A stretch of 64,000 bases of DNA from Leptasterias polaris (Eukaryota > Echinodermata > Asteroidea > Forcipulatida > Asteriidae). How positions within the stretch are numbered: position 1 is the stretch's first letter; each line of letters opens with the position of its first letter. The translations under genes and the position numbers were made by a program. This document shows, in pieces, positions 32,388-43,900 of this stretch. A model generated the notes under the pieces. That model was not told the origin of the DNA, searched no databases, and saw only the letters and a program-made list of their open reading frames with translations. The DNA lies in contig JAZGTN010000014.1 of the NCBI GenBank assembly GCA_037783415.1, forward strand, positions 1,426,001 through 1,490,000. The letters run 5' to 3'.

Positions 32388-33889
32388 TATCCCTCCTACT
32401 GTTCGCAACATTTTCAAGTGAGTTGACCAACCATTTGAAACCATTCAACTGCCAAAGTTGTGTATGGTGGCACAACTGTGCACAGAACTAACTGTGTACT
32501 GTGTACATCTCACCTGTATCTCACCTGTAGACGGCCAACTAGCTGTTGCCTGCACGTTGGCCATGGGGTAAAGAGCCATAGCCCGTGTCATACCCCATTT
32601 CCCCTAGGACCTTGTCGAGTTGGATTTTGAAGTGGAGAACTGTTTCTGCTGCCACACACTCTTCCGGTAGGCTGTTCCACCAGTTCACCACTCTCTGACT
32701 GAATGAGTAATGACGTAAGCTTATATGACATCGCTTCTTGTCTAGTTTCATTGAGTGTCCCCTCGTTCTTGTGTTTGTATTGAGAGTGAAGAGGCTATGG
32801 CTCCCCAGGTGATCGACTCCCTTGAGGATGCGAAAAACCTCTATCAAGTCACCTCTCAGTCTTCTTGTTTTCAGAGTTGTTAAATGTAGTGCCTTCAGTC
32901 GGTCATCATATGGTTTATCCTTTAGCTCTGGGATCATCCTTGTCATCCTTCGTTGAACCTTTTCCAAGACTTTGATGTCTTTCTCTAGGTAAGGAGACCA
33001 CAATGGTGTGCAATAGTCAAGAATCGGTCTAACCAGAGATTTGTACAGTTTAAGGACCACATATTTGCTCTTGACTCTGAAATTTCTGTAGATGATTCCA
33101 ACAATTATGTTTGCTTTTCTCGCAGCTTCTGCACAGTGTCTTGAGAATTTAAGTGATTGGTGTATTGTCACTCCTAGATCTTTTTCCTCGTCTACTGATG
33201 TAAGGATGTGCCCATTCATCTCATAGTTCCTTGCAGGGTTATTGTGACCAAGATGCATCACATGACATTTCTGAAGGTTGAACAGCATCTGCCACTCTTC
33301 TGACCATTGATTGAGTTTGTGAAGATCTTCTTGTAGTCTGTAAGCTGCTTCTTCTGTCCTTACTACAGTTCCTAGCTTAGTGTCATCGGCAAACTTACAC
33401 AGGTTGCATGCGATGCCATCCTCGATGTCATTGACGTAGATTACAAAAAGGATTGGACCGAGGACTGAGCCCTGAGGTACACCACTCACTACTGCTTGCC
33501 ATTCTGATTTGCAACCATTCACCACTACCCTCTGTTTTCGACATGTCAGCCACTCCTCAATCCATCTGCTTACTTGCCCTGTGATACCATGTGCTTGCAG
33601 TTTACGGATTAGACGCTGGTGGGGCACCTTATCAAAAGCTTTCTGAAAGTCAAGATAAATGATATCTACTGGGTTGCCCTCATCCAGCCATTCCGTCACC
33701 TGATCAAAGAAGGACAACAGGTTTGTGAGGCATGATCTATGTTGACGAAAACCATGCTGTGTGTCACTAATTAGCTTGTTTGCTGTGTATGCATTCCCTC
33801 ATGGTATCATATTGCAAGGCTGGCATAGCTTATCTATCATTCAAAACCACAGTGAATGGTATTGAATGGTCAGACAGCAAGAGGGTTAA
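32388..33889. mobile_element. TTAA-type MITE A, copy 1, split by a LINE
   Basis: The left half CCCTCCTACTGTTCGCAACA...GTGTACATC (to 32,509) and the right half ATGCATTCCCTCATGG...CAGCAAGAGGGTTAA (from 33,789) are the two halves of the same element seen at 49.6 and 50.9 kb. The ends CCCTC.T.CTGT with TTAA suggest a piggyBac-like origin. The left TTAA has mutated to TTAT. Confidence 0.85.
32510..33788 (-). mobile_element. 5'-truncated CR1-like LINE, reverse transcriptase C-terminal half
   Basis: An open frame of 392 codons from the ATG at 33,715 (32,539-33,717), preceded in the same frame by a further RT segment (QHGFRQHRSCLTNLL). Motifs are LDFQKAFDKVPH, GVPQGSVLGPILF, the catalytic FADDTKL, LGVTI, and the C-terminal NSLPEECV typical of CR1-group elements. 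The 3' end carries a short tandem ACAGGTGAGAT tail. The endonuclease domain is missing, so it cannot move by itself. It is inserted in MITE A within intron 1 of the AIG1-like gene. Confidence 0.88.
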
Positions 33890-34476
33890 ACATGTACACA
33901 CATGTAATTGGTCTCAACGTTTTGACTAGCCTGCTCTAATCATCGTATTAAAGGAGACTGAAGCTGAGAGTGTTTGAGACGCTGGTCTCTTTATAGGGAA
34001 TCAGAGGTTTCAGTGTAGAGTCAGTATCTTTTAAATAAAACTACCTATTTCAGGAAGCTGCTAAGATCACAAACTTGTTAAAAATGGGAAGAAAAAAATA
34101 GGTTAGGTTACCGGTCAATTTTACATAACCTACCATATATTAATTTACTTAGTTTCAGCTGAATAAGATTTCCGTTTAACATTTCTTCACACCCCGTTAG
34201 TAAAACAATATTTTAACTACATTTAAAAAATTGCTTAATGGAATAATAAAAAAGGCCCTGGGGCTAATTTCATCATAGCGCTCGTTCGGAATCGGTAAGC
34301 ACATTTTAACAAATAATACAAATACCAGAAAAAATAAAATTGTTGCAAAGATATCAGAGATGCCTTAGAGCCCGGGTGTGGAAGGGATCTGATAATGCAG
34401 TTGTAAAAACAGCACAATGATTTTCATAAAGACCAAAGGTGCTGTGTATATTTTGAAGTTTTGAACGTGGCATGAA

Positions 34477-34562
34477 CGTGGTCGAGCAGTTAAGAACACA
34501 GAACCCAAGCTCTGGGGTTTCTGATCAGCGGACGGTGGGTTCAAAGTCCCGGTCTTTAACAC
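34477..34562 (+). mobile_element. SINE head, tRNA-Leu-like
   Basis: GTGGTCGAGCAGTTAAG, AGAACCCAAGCTCTGG, GGTGGGTTCAAAGTCCC are in tRNA order, close to the 24.3-kb head. It lies just 3' of exon 1a on the other strand. Confidence 0.75.
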
Positions 34563-34613
34563 ATTATATTATGGTATGGAGGAAGGAAAAATTGAACGAG
34601 GTAGCTCACTCAC

Positions 34614-34805
34614 CATATTCCACATTGTAAGGAATTTGTACATGCCGTACACATCTTTTTCGTTTATCGAACCAACTTTCATCAAGTGGATTCTCATATC
34701 CCTGCTCGCATAAGCATTATTGTAAAAAATGCCAAAGGTGTACAACAGCACCCAGGTAAGGTGAAGTACGGTCCCCAGAACGAGGGGTAGCCCAGTGCCC
34801 GCCAT
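34614..34805 (-). CDS. AIG1: AIG1/ADTRP-like gene, alternative first exon 1a
   Basis: 64 codons, ATG in strong context (AAGATGGCG), phase-0 donor ATG|GTGAGT. The first membrane helix is LVLGTVLHLTWVLLYTFGIF, and the exon ends YKFLTMWNM. FLT matches the catalytic threonine region (T43 in human AIG1); here the Thr is residue 60. With exons 2-6 the product is 247 residues, close to the family's usual 230-245. Its promoter lies downstream of the other two first exons, so it can be used independently of them. Confidence 0.93.
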
Positions 34806-34810
34806 CTTGT
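34797..34810 (-). promoter_or_regulatory. YY1-type AAGATGGCGG motif over the exon 1a start codon
   Basis: The minus strand reads ACAAGATGGCGGGC across the ATG. AAGATGGCGGC is the well-known YY1 site that often overlaps start codons near TATA-less promoters. An ATTGG (CCAAT) occurs just upstream. Confidence 0.45.
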
Positions 34811-35021
34811 GATTGGGAAATCAACAATTTCGATTCTTTATTTGACTAACGTATCAAACAATGAAGAATCGATTCTTATTAGTCAGTGCAGTAAAGACAG
34901 TCATACCATAGAGCAAGTACGGTCATACGCGACTTTATTTAGGCCTCTATTCGAATAAATTAAATTGGGGAAAATTGAGCCTTTATGACCGACCTTGGAC
35001 TGTTGGATTCTTTATTAATAT

Positions 35022-35498
35022 CAGGGGGGGGGGGGGGGGGGGCGGACACGATATTGCGCAATATTCTTTCCCCGATGCTGTGTGAACGTACCATTACAAA
35101 ATTAGGGGTGTTTAAATTAGGGGTGTTTAATTTTTACATTAACACGAATGGATTAAATTAGATAAAAGTAAGGCAGTATTTTACCAATTATATATGTATA
35201 GTTTATTTGTCAGGTTTTTGGAGTGGAATAAAATGCAAATATTTGACAAATATCTAGACAAGACTATTTAAAAAATGCATTCGTCCCTCCAACATTTAGG
35301 CGCATGGCCAGGCAACAGCACCATACCGTTAATCAATGTATAATATTGCTTTGAACGAAAATTTCGACACCCCTAAAACAGTGTCAAAAACGCGACGAAA
35401 GTGAAAAATTGAACCATTCTACCCCTGAGATTTTTCAAGTTCTTGTTTAAAGGCCCTGTACACTATTCTGTTTCCGTGTCCGCCCCCCCCCCCCCCCG
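35022..35498. mobile_element. 477-bp hAT-like MITE with poly-G ends
   Basis: The 8-bp direct repeat ATTAATAT is at 35,014-35,021 and 35,499-35,506. The left end is CA followed by about 20 G then CGGACACG. The right end reads CGTGTCCG then about 15 C and G. An 8-bp duplication and CAGGG end fit hAT elements. The G/C runs account for what otherwise look like two unrelated homopolymers. It lies between first exons 1a and 1b. Confidence 0.75.
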
Positions 35499-36448
35499 AT
35501 TAATATTAATAAGTTGGCGTACCGACAATACAATGGTTCTAAAAATAACGCATAGCGATAAAACGACCGGCAACAGATGACACAGGGATCAAACATAATT
35601 ATCTAATGGGGAAAATGAACAGGATTTGACATTGAACCCCGGTAGACAATGTCGAAATCAAACGGTCATTGTCTAAAGTACAGAATTACAACATGAACAT
35701 TTATTGTAGTTAAATTCATTATAGTTAACAAAATATATATATATTCATTACGGGAAATCTCCATTAAAGAATTTCCGATTTTGGCCACAAAAACTCTACC
35801 TTTTTTCAACACCTATAGGCCCCCCTAGGTACATTTAATTACTTGGGTCATTAAACTTCATGGATGAGCAGTTAATCCGCCTGGGCAGTCAGCAGCCCTA
35901 TTGGTTTGTGCATTACCCAGTTTGGAAAAGGAAATGGAGATAACTGGTGTGAGCTGTCAGACGAAAAGGATGTTTTATTTGAGCCTCTTTCTTTAATGGA
36001 GCTTTCCCGTAATCTTAATAATAATATGCCAAAAAATATATAAACAAATGTAAATGCGCACCAACACAAAAAAAAGAACAAGAAAAGAGAGAAGAAGATC
36101 ACAATACAAAATAATGCTACCAATTTAAAAAATGATATCGTCCAAGATAGGTGCTCCCATAGCCAGGGCCCACCATAGAGCATCGTTGCGCTAATGATAA
36201 ACTACAATAATTTTCGCGTTGTAATTCTGTACTTTGCCATGTCCGTTTCATTCAGTCGGACCGTAGCCTATACCACGTAGGAATGACTCGAAATGAGACA
36301 GGGAACTAGCCGACTATGAAGACGGGTGCGCAGTTAAATTATTCCTTTTCCAGAGGGCGGGACAATTCAAACCCTCTCCCCTTTCCCAGGTGAGTGGGTC
36401 ACGTGCACCTAATATTAGTCAGAAAAAATAGCAACACACCCAACTTAC

Positions 36449-36706
36449 CGCATTCCATGTTGTGAAGTATAAACACTTGTAAAACAGCGTGTGATTAAAC
36501 ATGGCAATAACATCTTGGTTTATCAATGTAGACTTCATGACGACCCCAGATGCGAATTTGAAATCGTACCACACAGAAAAGATATACATGCCGAGTCCGA
36601 GTACATGGAATGCTCGGGCGAGCTTCGAGGGTGCGGACGGTGCACGTTGGCCGCCGTCCCCGCTGGCTATTAAACCCCGTCTGGACCTTTCACTCATTGT
36701 ATACAT
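36449..36706 (-). CDS. AIG1: AIG1/ADTRP-like gene, alternative first exon 1b
   Basis: 86 codons from the ATG at 36,704-36,706, or 83 if the ATG at 36,695-36,697 is used (MSERSRRG). Donor GCG|GTAAGT, phase 0. It has a longer basic/Ser-rich N-terminus than 1a, then helix FHVLGLGMYIFSVWYDFKFA and the end CLYFTTWNA. T82 sits two residues before the conserved Trp, as the predicted nucleophile does in 1a and 1c. Joined to exons 2-6 it gives 269 residues. Confidence 0.9.
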
Positions 36707-37944
36707 TTTTGTTTGAAATCGAAATGGTAAACTGCGGAAGTTTCAGTGATAATTTTGTGATTCTTCCTCATTTACCCGAACAAGCGCCTTCTCAATCAAT
36801 GCAAGCTTGTATAATGAGTGCCTGTTGTGTAAATAAGTTTGTACGGGAAACAATCACTGTGGTTTGAATTTGAGTGATGAAATTAATAGTGTGGGTGTGA
36901 CCTTATTACACGAGCTGTGTGGACTGGTTACTGGGATTAAGCTTAACATAAACTTATATTTCCATTGCCTTCACTCCTGTGCGCTTTTGGACTTTGTTCA
37001 CGCTGATTGTGATGGATCAAACTTCACCCTTCCTTTATTCAGAATAATTTACACGGCGTTCGCGCTGTTCACACTGTTGCACGAACACCTTTTAAAAAAT
37101 CATGAGACTAACCCTTGCGTACAACTCAGGAAGGCTAGACAGTTACGACCTCATCGCCGGCCCCGTGCCAGCACCACTAGTATACATAGTTATCGTTAAC
37201 ATTTAAATTATTTGCAAAAAAATAAGTTAGTGGCCTGACGTTTCGACCCTAGCAGAGTCTTTCTCGAAGGCTAAATTAAATTATTTGTTAGTTAAAACAA
37301 AATAACCGATCAGAAAAGACAGAAACAAATATCACCATGAAATCACAGTGATTGATCGGTTACATGCTCATCTTGATAATCTTCTTATCTTACAAAAAAA
37401 GATTGATTGAGGAGAGCGGGAAATAATCCGTGACCTTTGACACCTGGGGGACTTACCCATCGGAGTGGAGGAACTGCTTATACAACTATTGCCCTTCCAG
37501 CCGCGGTTTGGGTACATCGATTTGAATGGGAGAATATTACGATGGCTGCACAAGGTATATAGTGCCTGCGTTGAACAACGTTGCTGACACTTGCACCCCT
37601 TGACATGTAAATTCCTTCATTGTTATACGCAGAAAACAAACACAGAAAGTCAACTTGAAACCGGAAAGAATGACCGACAGAGAGCCAATCTATACGAATA
37701 TTTCTGAGAGTGTTGTGTTAGAATGTGTGCGAATTGATTGATCTACCATTATTTCCTGCATATTCTTCAAATTCGAGCAAACAAGCAATTAAAATCAAAA
37801 TACAGCACTTATAATTACAAGTTATAACGTTATGCCAATTTGGTGGTGTTACAATATTATTATAAACATCACCTATTAAAACGAACCACAAAATAATCGT
37901 GTCTATATACGGGGATAATATACCTCAATGATGTCGAAACTTAC

Positions 37945-38133
37945 CAGATTCCAGTATGTGAGCGCTAGCATTTTATGGTGAAGGTACGAAGTCCCAAACG
38001 CTGCAACGACATCTTGTTTTACAAACCGGCTGTACATATATTTAGGCGTTGAAACATTAATGTCATAGGTAAATGTTAGGACATAGAAACATACTACACT
38101 GAAGTGGAACACAAACATGGTGAACCCCATCAT
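37945..38133 (-). CDS. AIG1: AIG1/ADTRP-like gene, alternative first exon 1c
   Basis: 63 codons, donor CTG|GTAAGT, phase 0. Helix FTMFVFHFSVVCFYVLTFTY, then a DVVAAFGTSYLHHK linker and the end MLALTYWNL. T59 stands two residues before Trp, matching T60 of 1a and T82 of 1b. With exons 2-6 it gives 246 residues. The three exons differ almost everywhere except T-x-W-N, so they are old duplicates rather than recent copies. No second set of downstream exons exists between them, which argues for one gene with three promoters. Confidence 0.9.
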
Positions 38134-38815
38134 AAAGGCATGAGGTTGTGGTGTACTGTTGAAAATAACTTCCGGGCTTCACGTGCACGCAAAACTCACC
38201 ACCCAACTTTGTTTTCGAAAAGGTGGACTGAGGCCGATACGATGACTATTATAGGCACATGTATGCTTGTTCGGCGTTGCTTCACATCAGCCCTCCATGA
38301 AGGCGCTATCACAGGTTGTAATTTGCGCCAGTATAAGACCAAACACTGTACCATAGGGCCTACAGGTAATCTATTATTATGTTCCATCAAAGGCCCATGG
38401 TTAACCCTTTTTGTTATTATTTTGTGAAAAACCCTCATTTTAAGCTTCGGTTTGTTTCCTCATTGATCATGCAAAATGAAAAACAGTGTGTCAACGATTC
38501 ACGATCAACTGATCTGTGAAGAATGGTGTTTAGGTAATTTTTTTTTATAACAGGAAGTGCTCACAAGTATTGCAATTATTTTTGTTCCTCAAGCCATACT
38601 CCAACCTAGAAAAGGACAGTTGGATAAACGATCAATTTCTGGGACCAAGAACCAAGATGCCCCATGTTAAAAGCCAACAACACCAGAGTACAATATTGGA
38701 CCATTTTTGACAATCCCTGAAATCCAAGACCATTATTTTAATTAATCTTTGGCTTACATAAAAATATGCTGGTTTATGTCTAAAATGAAACAACAATAGT
38801 CATGGTAGTTAGAAA
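38134..38815. other. Upstream flank of AIG1-like exon 1c
   Basis: No gene seen. It should hold the 1c promoter, but no TATA or clear motif was picked out. Confidence 0.35.
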
Positions 38816-39439
38816 AAGTCACAGCTCAAAAAAAAAAAAAAAAAACTTCTGCCCCTAAAAAACTCAATGCAAGAACAATAGGTCGCCACCCAAAACAACG
38901 TCGCCACCGAAAAAGAAGAATCACTTCCGAACCAAAAAGCCACTGCAAAAGAGAAAAAAGTCGCATCCCCCCTGTAAAACAATACTCAACCAAAATTTGA
39001 AGAAAAAACCCCCCAAAACACATCTTTTTGAGACTTATTTGGCGGCATATTTCTTTTTCTTTTTTAGGGGAGGGGCGTTTTTTGTTAACTTTGATTATTA
39101 TTGTTTTCATTAACAATAGGCCCTATAGTCCTGAAAAACTTGACATCACAACCTGATTTCAGTCTCCTTTTTGCACCTCCATCCAATAACAAATGAAATA
39201 TAGTTTAAGAAAAAAGGAATCCATATCGGAGAGGGTTGATCATGCATTCAAAAGCACCATCGAAACACCAAGCGCTCAAAAATGCGACCCGAACTCCTTG
39301 AAAAAAGAGAGAAGAAAAAGAAACAATTTACAAAAAACACAATTATATCAAAACCCATATTATTTTAAAGTTGACGTTCAAGCTATTAATCATTTAAAAA
39401 AAATCGTATGATGACCCCCAGGGGTTAACCACGTATAGG

Positions 39440-39592
39440 GCGCAGCGGAGCTCCGTTCTCGACGAGCTAACTGTGAGCAGAAGGGTCGGGAGTCCGGGCA
39501 CCGGAGAGCAGGGTGTCGGTCGAGGGGCATTTGGGGTCGAGGGCCCAGCAGCGCCAAGGGCGTGAGGCAAGAGAGTCCTGCACGATGTTTAC
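39440..39592. repeat. CpG-rich direct repeat, copy 1 of 2
   Basis: GACGAGCTAACTGTGAGCAG...AAGGGTCGGGAGTCCGGGCA and GGTCGAGGGCCCAGCAGCGC recur in order at 40,246-40,395. Short frames on the minus strand are similar between copies (HRAGLS, LLGPRP) but have no family resemblance. Confidence 0.6.
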
Positions 39593-39982
39593 AGGGTATG
39601 AACGGAGTAATATTCGGCAAATTTTACAAGCATTCTCGGTAACATTCACCTATAAAACAATCACTACTTTGAGCAAATTAATCAAAGTTAGGCTTTTGAC
39701 TGATGTGGCGGCGACGCATTTGGGGGGGGGGGGGGGGGTGGGGTGGCATGAACTTCTTTTTGGCAGTGACGTTTCTTTTTTAGCGGCGGCATTTATTCCA
39801 GGCGGCGACTTTATTATGCGAAGTTTTGTTGGGCAGAAACTTTTTTGGGGGGTGGCGAGTTTTTTGGGGATGCGATACTATAAGTAATGAAAGAGAGAGA
39901 AATAGGCCTACTGTAAAACAAAAATTATATCTAATACACGAACCAATTGTGCAAAAATTGGATAATGCATTTCTTTCATAAC

Positions 39983-40082
39983 ACTAACCCTAACCTTAAC
40001 CCTAACCCTAACCCTAACCCTAACCCTAACCCAAACCCTACCCTCTCACACTAACTTACCTTAACCTAACCCTAACCCTAAC
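39983..40082. repeat. Interstitial telomeric tract (CCCTAA)n
   Basis: About fifteen CCCTAA-type hexamers, several perfect and contiguous, the rest one base off (CCTTAA, CCCAAA). TTAGGG is the telomere repeat of most metazoans. The tract is internal and flanked by G-rich repeat. Confidence 0.9.
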
Positions 40083-40245
40083 TTTTCGGGGCGGCCGCTT
40101 TTTGGGGTAGCGATTTCTTTTGACTGCGGTGTCTGTTTTAAGTGCCACATGTCTTTGGGTGGGGGTAAAAAGCGACTGTTTTAGGGGCGGCGAATATTTC
40201 TTGGGTGGCAATTTTGTTTATTTTTGTGTCTACTATTTTTGAGTC

Positions 40246-40395
40246 CCTCCCCGACGAACTGGCTGGAGCAAAAGGGTCAGGAGTCAGGGCACCAGAGAGC
40301 AGGTGGGTGTCGGCCGCCGGCAACGTGGGTCGAGGGCCCAGCAGCGCGCATGGCAAGATGAGGTGCGAGAGTCCTGCCCGGTGGTTACTTTGCGA
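40246..40395. repeat. CpG-rich direct repeat, copy 2 of 2
   Basis: Same order of words as 39,440-39,592 with about 15-20 per cent differences by eye (GACGAACTGGCTGGAGCAAA, GGTCAGGAGTCAGGGCACC, GGTCGAGGGCCCAGCAGCGC). Confidence 0.6.
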
Positions 40396-40463
40396 ACTAA
40401 CACGGTCCGCCATTTTGTGGAGTCAAAAATTTGGCTCTACAAAATGGCGGGCCGTGTTAGTTC
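40394..40463. repeat. Hairpin with YY1-like arms
   Basis: Arms of about 26 bases (GAACTAACACGG...CCATTTTGT and ACAAAATGGCGG...GTTAGTTC) around an 18-base loop, with one or two mismatches. Each arm holds an AAAATGGCGG/CCGCCATTTT word. Confidence 0.7.
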
Positions 40464-40614
40464 ACGATGTAAAAGGAAAACCACGCAATTTCGAGGCATA
40501 ATTGTGTGGATCATTATATTCTACTTTTAAAACATCTTTCTAACCATATGCATTTTATAACGAACGGTTACAAACGCTTTTCATAGCCCAACTCGCCCGA
40601 TCCAAGGCAACGTG

Positions 40615-40915
40615 TCCCTTTAAGGGTTGTATTGTAAAATACCTTTGGTAATCACTCCAAAATTAATGACCATAACAACTTACTTTAAGAAGCACTGCAG
40701 CTGTTGTTAATGACAGTTTGAGAAAAAAATTCCCTTGAAAGGATTGTGGTTTTAGACAGAGGGATTAAAAACATTCAATATGAGAAACGTTTCTGCATAG
40801 AACGTTTCTCTCAGATTGTGTATATTCCAATTACGAGTTAGACTTCCTGCGTGGACAATTCAACCGCTCGAGATTTTCGGCAAAACTCATCAAAAACGCT
40901 ACCACCTTTAAAATT
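40615..40915 (+). mobile_element. Diverged element of family D
   Basis: TTTAAGGGTTGTATTG...CTTTGGTAATCACTCC, CTGCAGCTGTTGTTAATGAC, and CACCTTTAAAATT at the end. It is related to the 47.1-kb copy more than to the 10.6-kb copy. Confidence 0.55.
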
Positions 40916-40937
40916 AAATGTCAGTTCTTTTCTTGTT

Positions 40938-43900
40938 AGGTGTTCGGGCACACCCGGAACACCTCTTGTTTTTGTTCCGGTTTTTTTTCTTACTTTTTAG
41001 GTGTTCGGAGCTCCGAACACCTCTTCTTATTGTTCGTTTTTTTTTTTTTTTACTTCTTCAGATTCTTCTTCTCTTCGCCGCTTGTCCGCTAACAAAAGCA
41101 CACTTCCCAAGCTCATATAAACTTGAAATTTTTACCATAGTTAGATAACCATTAGGAGACGAAACCGTTTCATTTACGTCATGATGACGTCATCAGGTGT
41201 CAAGTTACAAGGTTTTTAAAATTAAAAAATTTAATCTTTGAAAATCCATATCAAATCAAGATGAAGAGACCGTCGGTTACTTTTTGCGGGATTATATAGA
41301 GGTAATATGGGTCTTCATTTTTTTTTTTTTGCGTGACATGACTTGACCTCTACTTCCGGTCGAAACAGGAAGGAATAAGAAGTGCCTTGTAATTTAAAAG
41401 TGGCACACTTTTTGAAGTTTTTTTTAACGGTGTTATAGTCGAGCAAGAGTCTGGTTTAAAAAAATAAGACAACTGACGTCATAAAAGTCAAGAGCGCCCT
41501 CTAGCGGCAGGTTGAAAACAATTAAAAATACACTTTTACTAGATGTCTGTGGCGAAGTTTATGATAATCGTTTCAAAATTGGTATACATAATGACCTTCT
41601 TGCAGACAACATATGTGGGAATTTTTAGATTGATGACGTCATCATGTGTCACGTGGTATTGCATTAAAGGTTTACTTTTTGAAGCTGTGTATCTACAAAA
41701 CCACAAGTTTGACTGAGTTGAAACTTGGCATGTTGATAGACAGTTATATTGACTACTTAAAGCTAGAGTGACGACTTGATGACGTCATCAATTTTTTTTA
41801 TACAAATTTTAGAAATTGTGACCAATTGGTACATATCTTCAGTACAAAGCAAGCTATAGTCAAATTTCATTTTGCATGAGACTTGGAAGGTCCTACAAGG
41901 ATATAACGTGGAGTGACGTTTTCACGACGTCATCGATTTTCATGTTATGTCACCACCAAGGTAGTGTTTTACAAGATCTATATGTACAGAACAACTTTGG
42001 TGATCAAATGGAAACTTTGCATGTACTCAAGCTGGGATGTGTTACATCCAAAAAGTTTGGTCAAATCTTTAGAACCACCATTCTAAAGACTCTATAGAAG
42101 TACACAATATTTAATACACAGACATGTTTATAACATTTCTTTGAAACACGAGGTCACACCGAACACCTCTTTTTTGTTTCCAACAAAAAATTATTTCTAG
42201 TTAATACTTCTTCTTCTTCTTCTTATCCCCCGCGATTGTCCGGTAACAAAAGCACACTTCCCAAGCTCGTATAAACTTGAAACTTTACATGTAGTTAGAT
42301 AACCATTAGGAGATGAAACCGTTTCAGTTACGTCATGATGACGTCATCAGGTGTCAAATTACAAGGTTTTTAGAAAAAAATAATTTAATCTTTGAAATTC
42401 TGTAACAAATCACACTTAAGAGGCCGGCGGTTGTTTTATGCGGGATCATACTTAGGTCATATAGGTCTTTATTTTTTGTTGTGTGCGTGACCTCACATGA
42501 CCTCTACTTCCGGTCGAAACAGGAAGAAATCGGAAGTGCCTTGTAATTTAAAAGTGGCACACTTTTTGAATTTTTTTTTAACGGTGGTTTTAAAAAATAA
42601 GACAAGTGACGTCATCAAAGTCAAGAGCGCCCTCTAGCGGCAGGTTGAAAACAATTAAAAATACACTTTTACTAGATGTCTGTGGCGAAGTTTATGATAA
42701 TCGTTTAAAAATTGGTATACATAATGACCTTCATGCAGACAACATATGTGTGAAGTTTTAGATTGATGACGTCATCATGTGTCACGTGTTATTGCCTTAA
42801 AGGTTTACTTTTTGAAGCTGTGTATCTACAAAACCATAAGTTCGACTGAGTTGAAATTTGGCACGTTGATAGACAGTGACATTGACTACGTAAATAAAAA
42901 AATAAAACATGATGACGTCATTCCGTTTTTTTTTAACAATTATTTGAAATTGTGACCAATTATTACCGGTATTTATTGACCCGCTGTAAAACCACGGGAT
43001 ACACACACACACTACTATGCGAACACACAGGTGTGTATACGGTGAGCAAATCAACCGCAAGGTTCAAAGTCCATCAAACATGCTTGTGGTCTAGTCTCTG
43101 TTCAAGGTTCGCGCAACCTGCTTTTGACAATACGCTTTGTTAGTCTCTAAAACAGCCGTCTATGCAAACCTCGTTAACAAACAAATGCTAGGCTTTTGAT
43201 CGTGTGGTTTTTAAAGTTGAACTTTTCATGAATTCATATCTCGTCGTCTTCTTTTCCCCCAAGATTGTCCAATAAAAAAGGACACTTCCTAAGCTCGCAT
43301 AAACTTTAAACTTCACACATAGTTAGATATTCATAGGTAGATGACACCGCTGCAGTGATATCATCATGACTTCATCGATGTCAAATTACAAGGTTTTTAA
43401 ATATTAATGTTTTAATGTTTGAATTTCTATATCAAATCACGGACATGAGACCGTAGGTTGCTTATTGCGGGATTATACCAAGTTAGGTCTTATTTTTGTA
43501 TTATGTGCGTGACATTACGTTACCTCTACTTCCGGTGGAAACAGGAAGTGCCTTGTTATACTTTAGTTTTTGACCGAAAATATTGTTCTCTCCCGTGCAA
43601 ATAAGACTGAGAAAAGAAGGGAAATACTCAGGTCCAATTTTGTCGGTAATAACGACTTTTTAATTGTTGCATTCGTATACACAGGAAGTGTGGCAGTTTT
43701 ATTTATTATATTGAATAACATCTTTAGGTTTGTAATCAAGTGGATAATCATTCAAAAATATTGGGTTTTGATTCCAAAGCGACTACCATGGAAACTAGCA
43801 TGCAGATCGATGCCCGCGCCCGTCAAACACTTGATTATTATGTTCTATCATTCTAAACTTGTAAGCATTGTTGTGAAAAAAAATCGTACACGGTTACTTC

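Larger units (their letters stand above)
38820..40200. repeat. Decayed G-rich/C-rich repeat region
   Basis: Words such as GGCGACTTTTTTGGGG, GGCGGCGACTTTATT and GGGGCGGCGAATATTTC recur on the + strand from 39,715 to 40,200. Their complements (GTCGCCACC, CCCCCCAAAACAC) recur from 38,860 to 39,010. It looks like a degenerate simple repeat present in both orientations, with an A18 run at 38,828 and a G run at 39,722. Confidence 0.55.

Noticed and set aside
36864..37199. 111-codon plus frame between AIG1 first exons
   Set aside because: Unrecognised, begins on a non-ATG codon, and runs into a dispersed repeat (GGCCTGACGTTTCGACCCTA).
37454..37553. Minus-strand open segment ending in ATGG|GTAAGT, considered as a fourth AIG1 first exon
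   Set aside because: The frame meets the donor in phase 1, incompatible with phase-0 exon 2, and there is no membrane helix or Thr-x-Trp-Asn. A non-coding leader exon is possible but unsupported.
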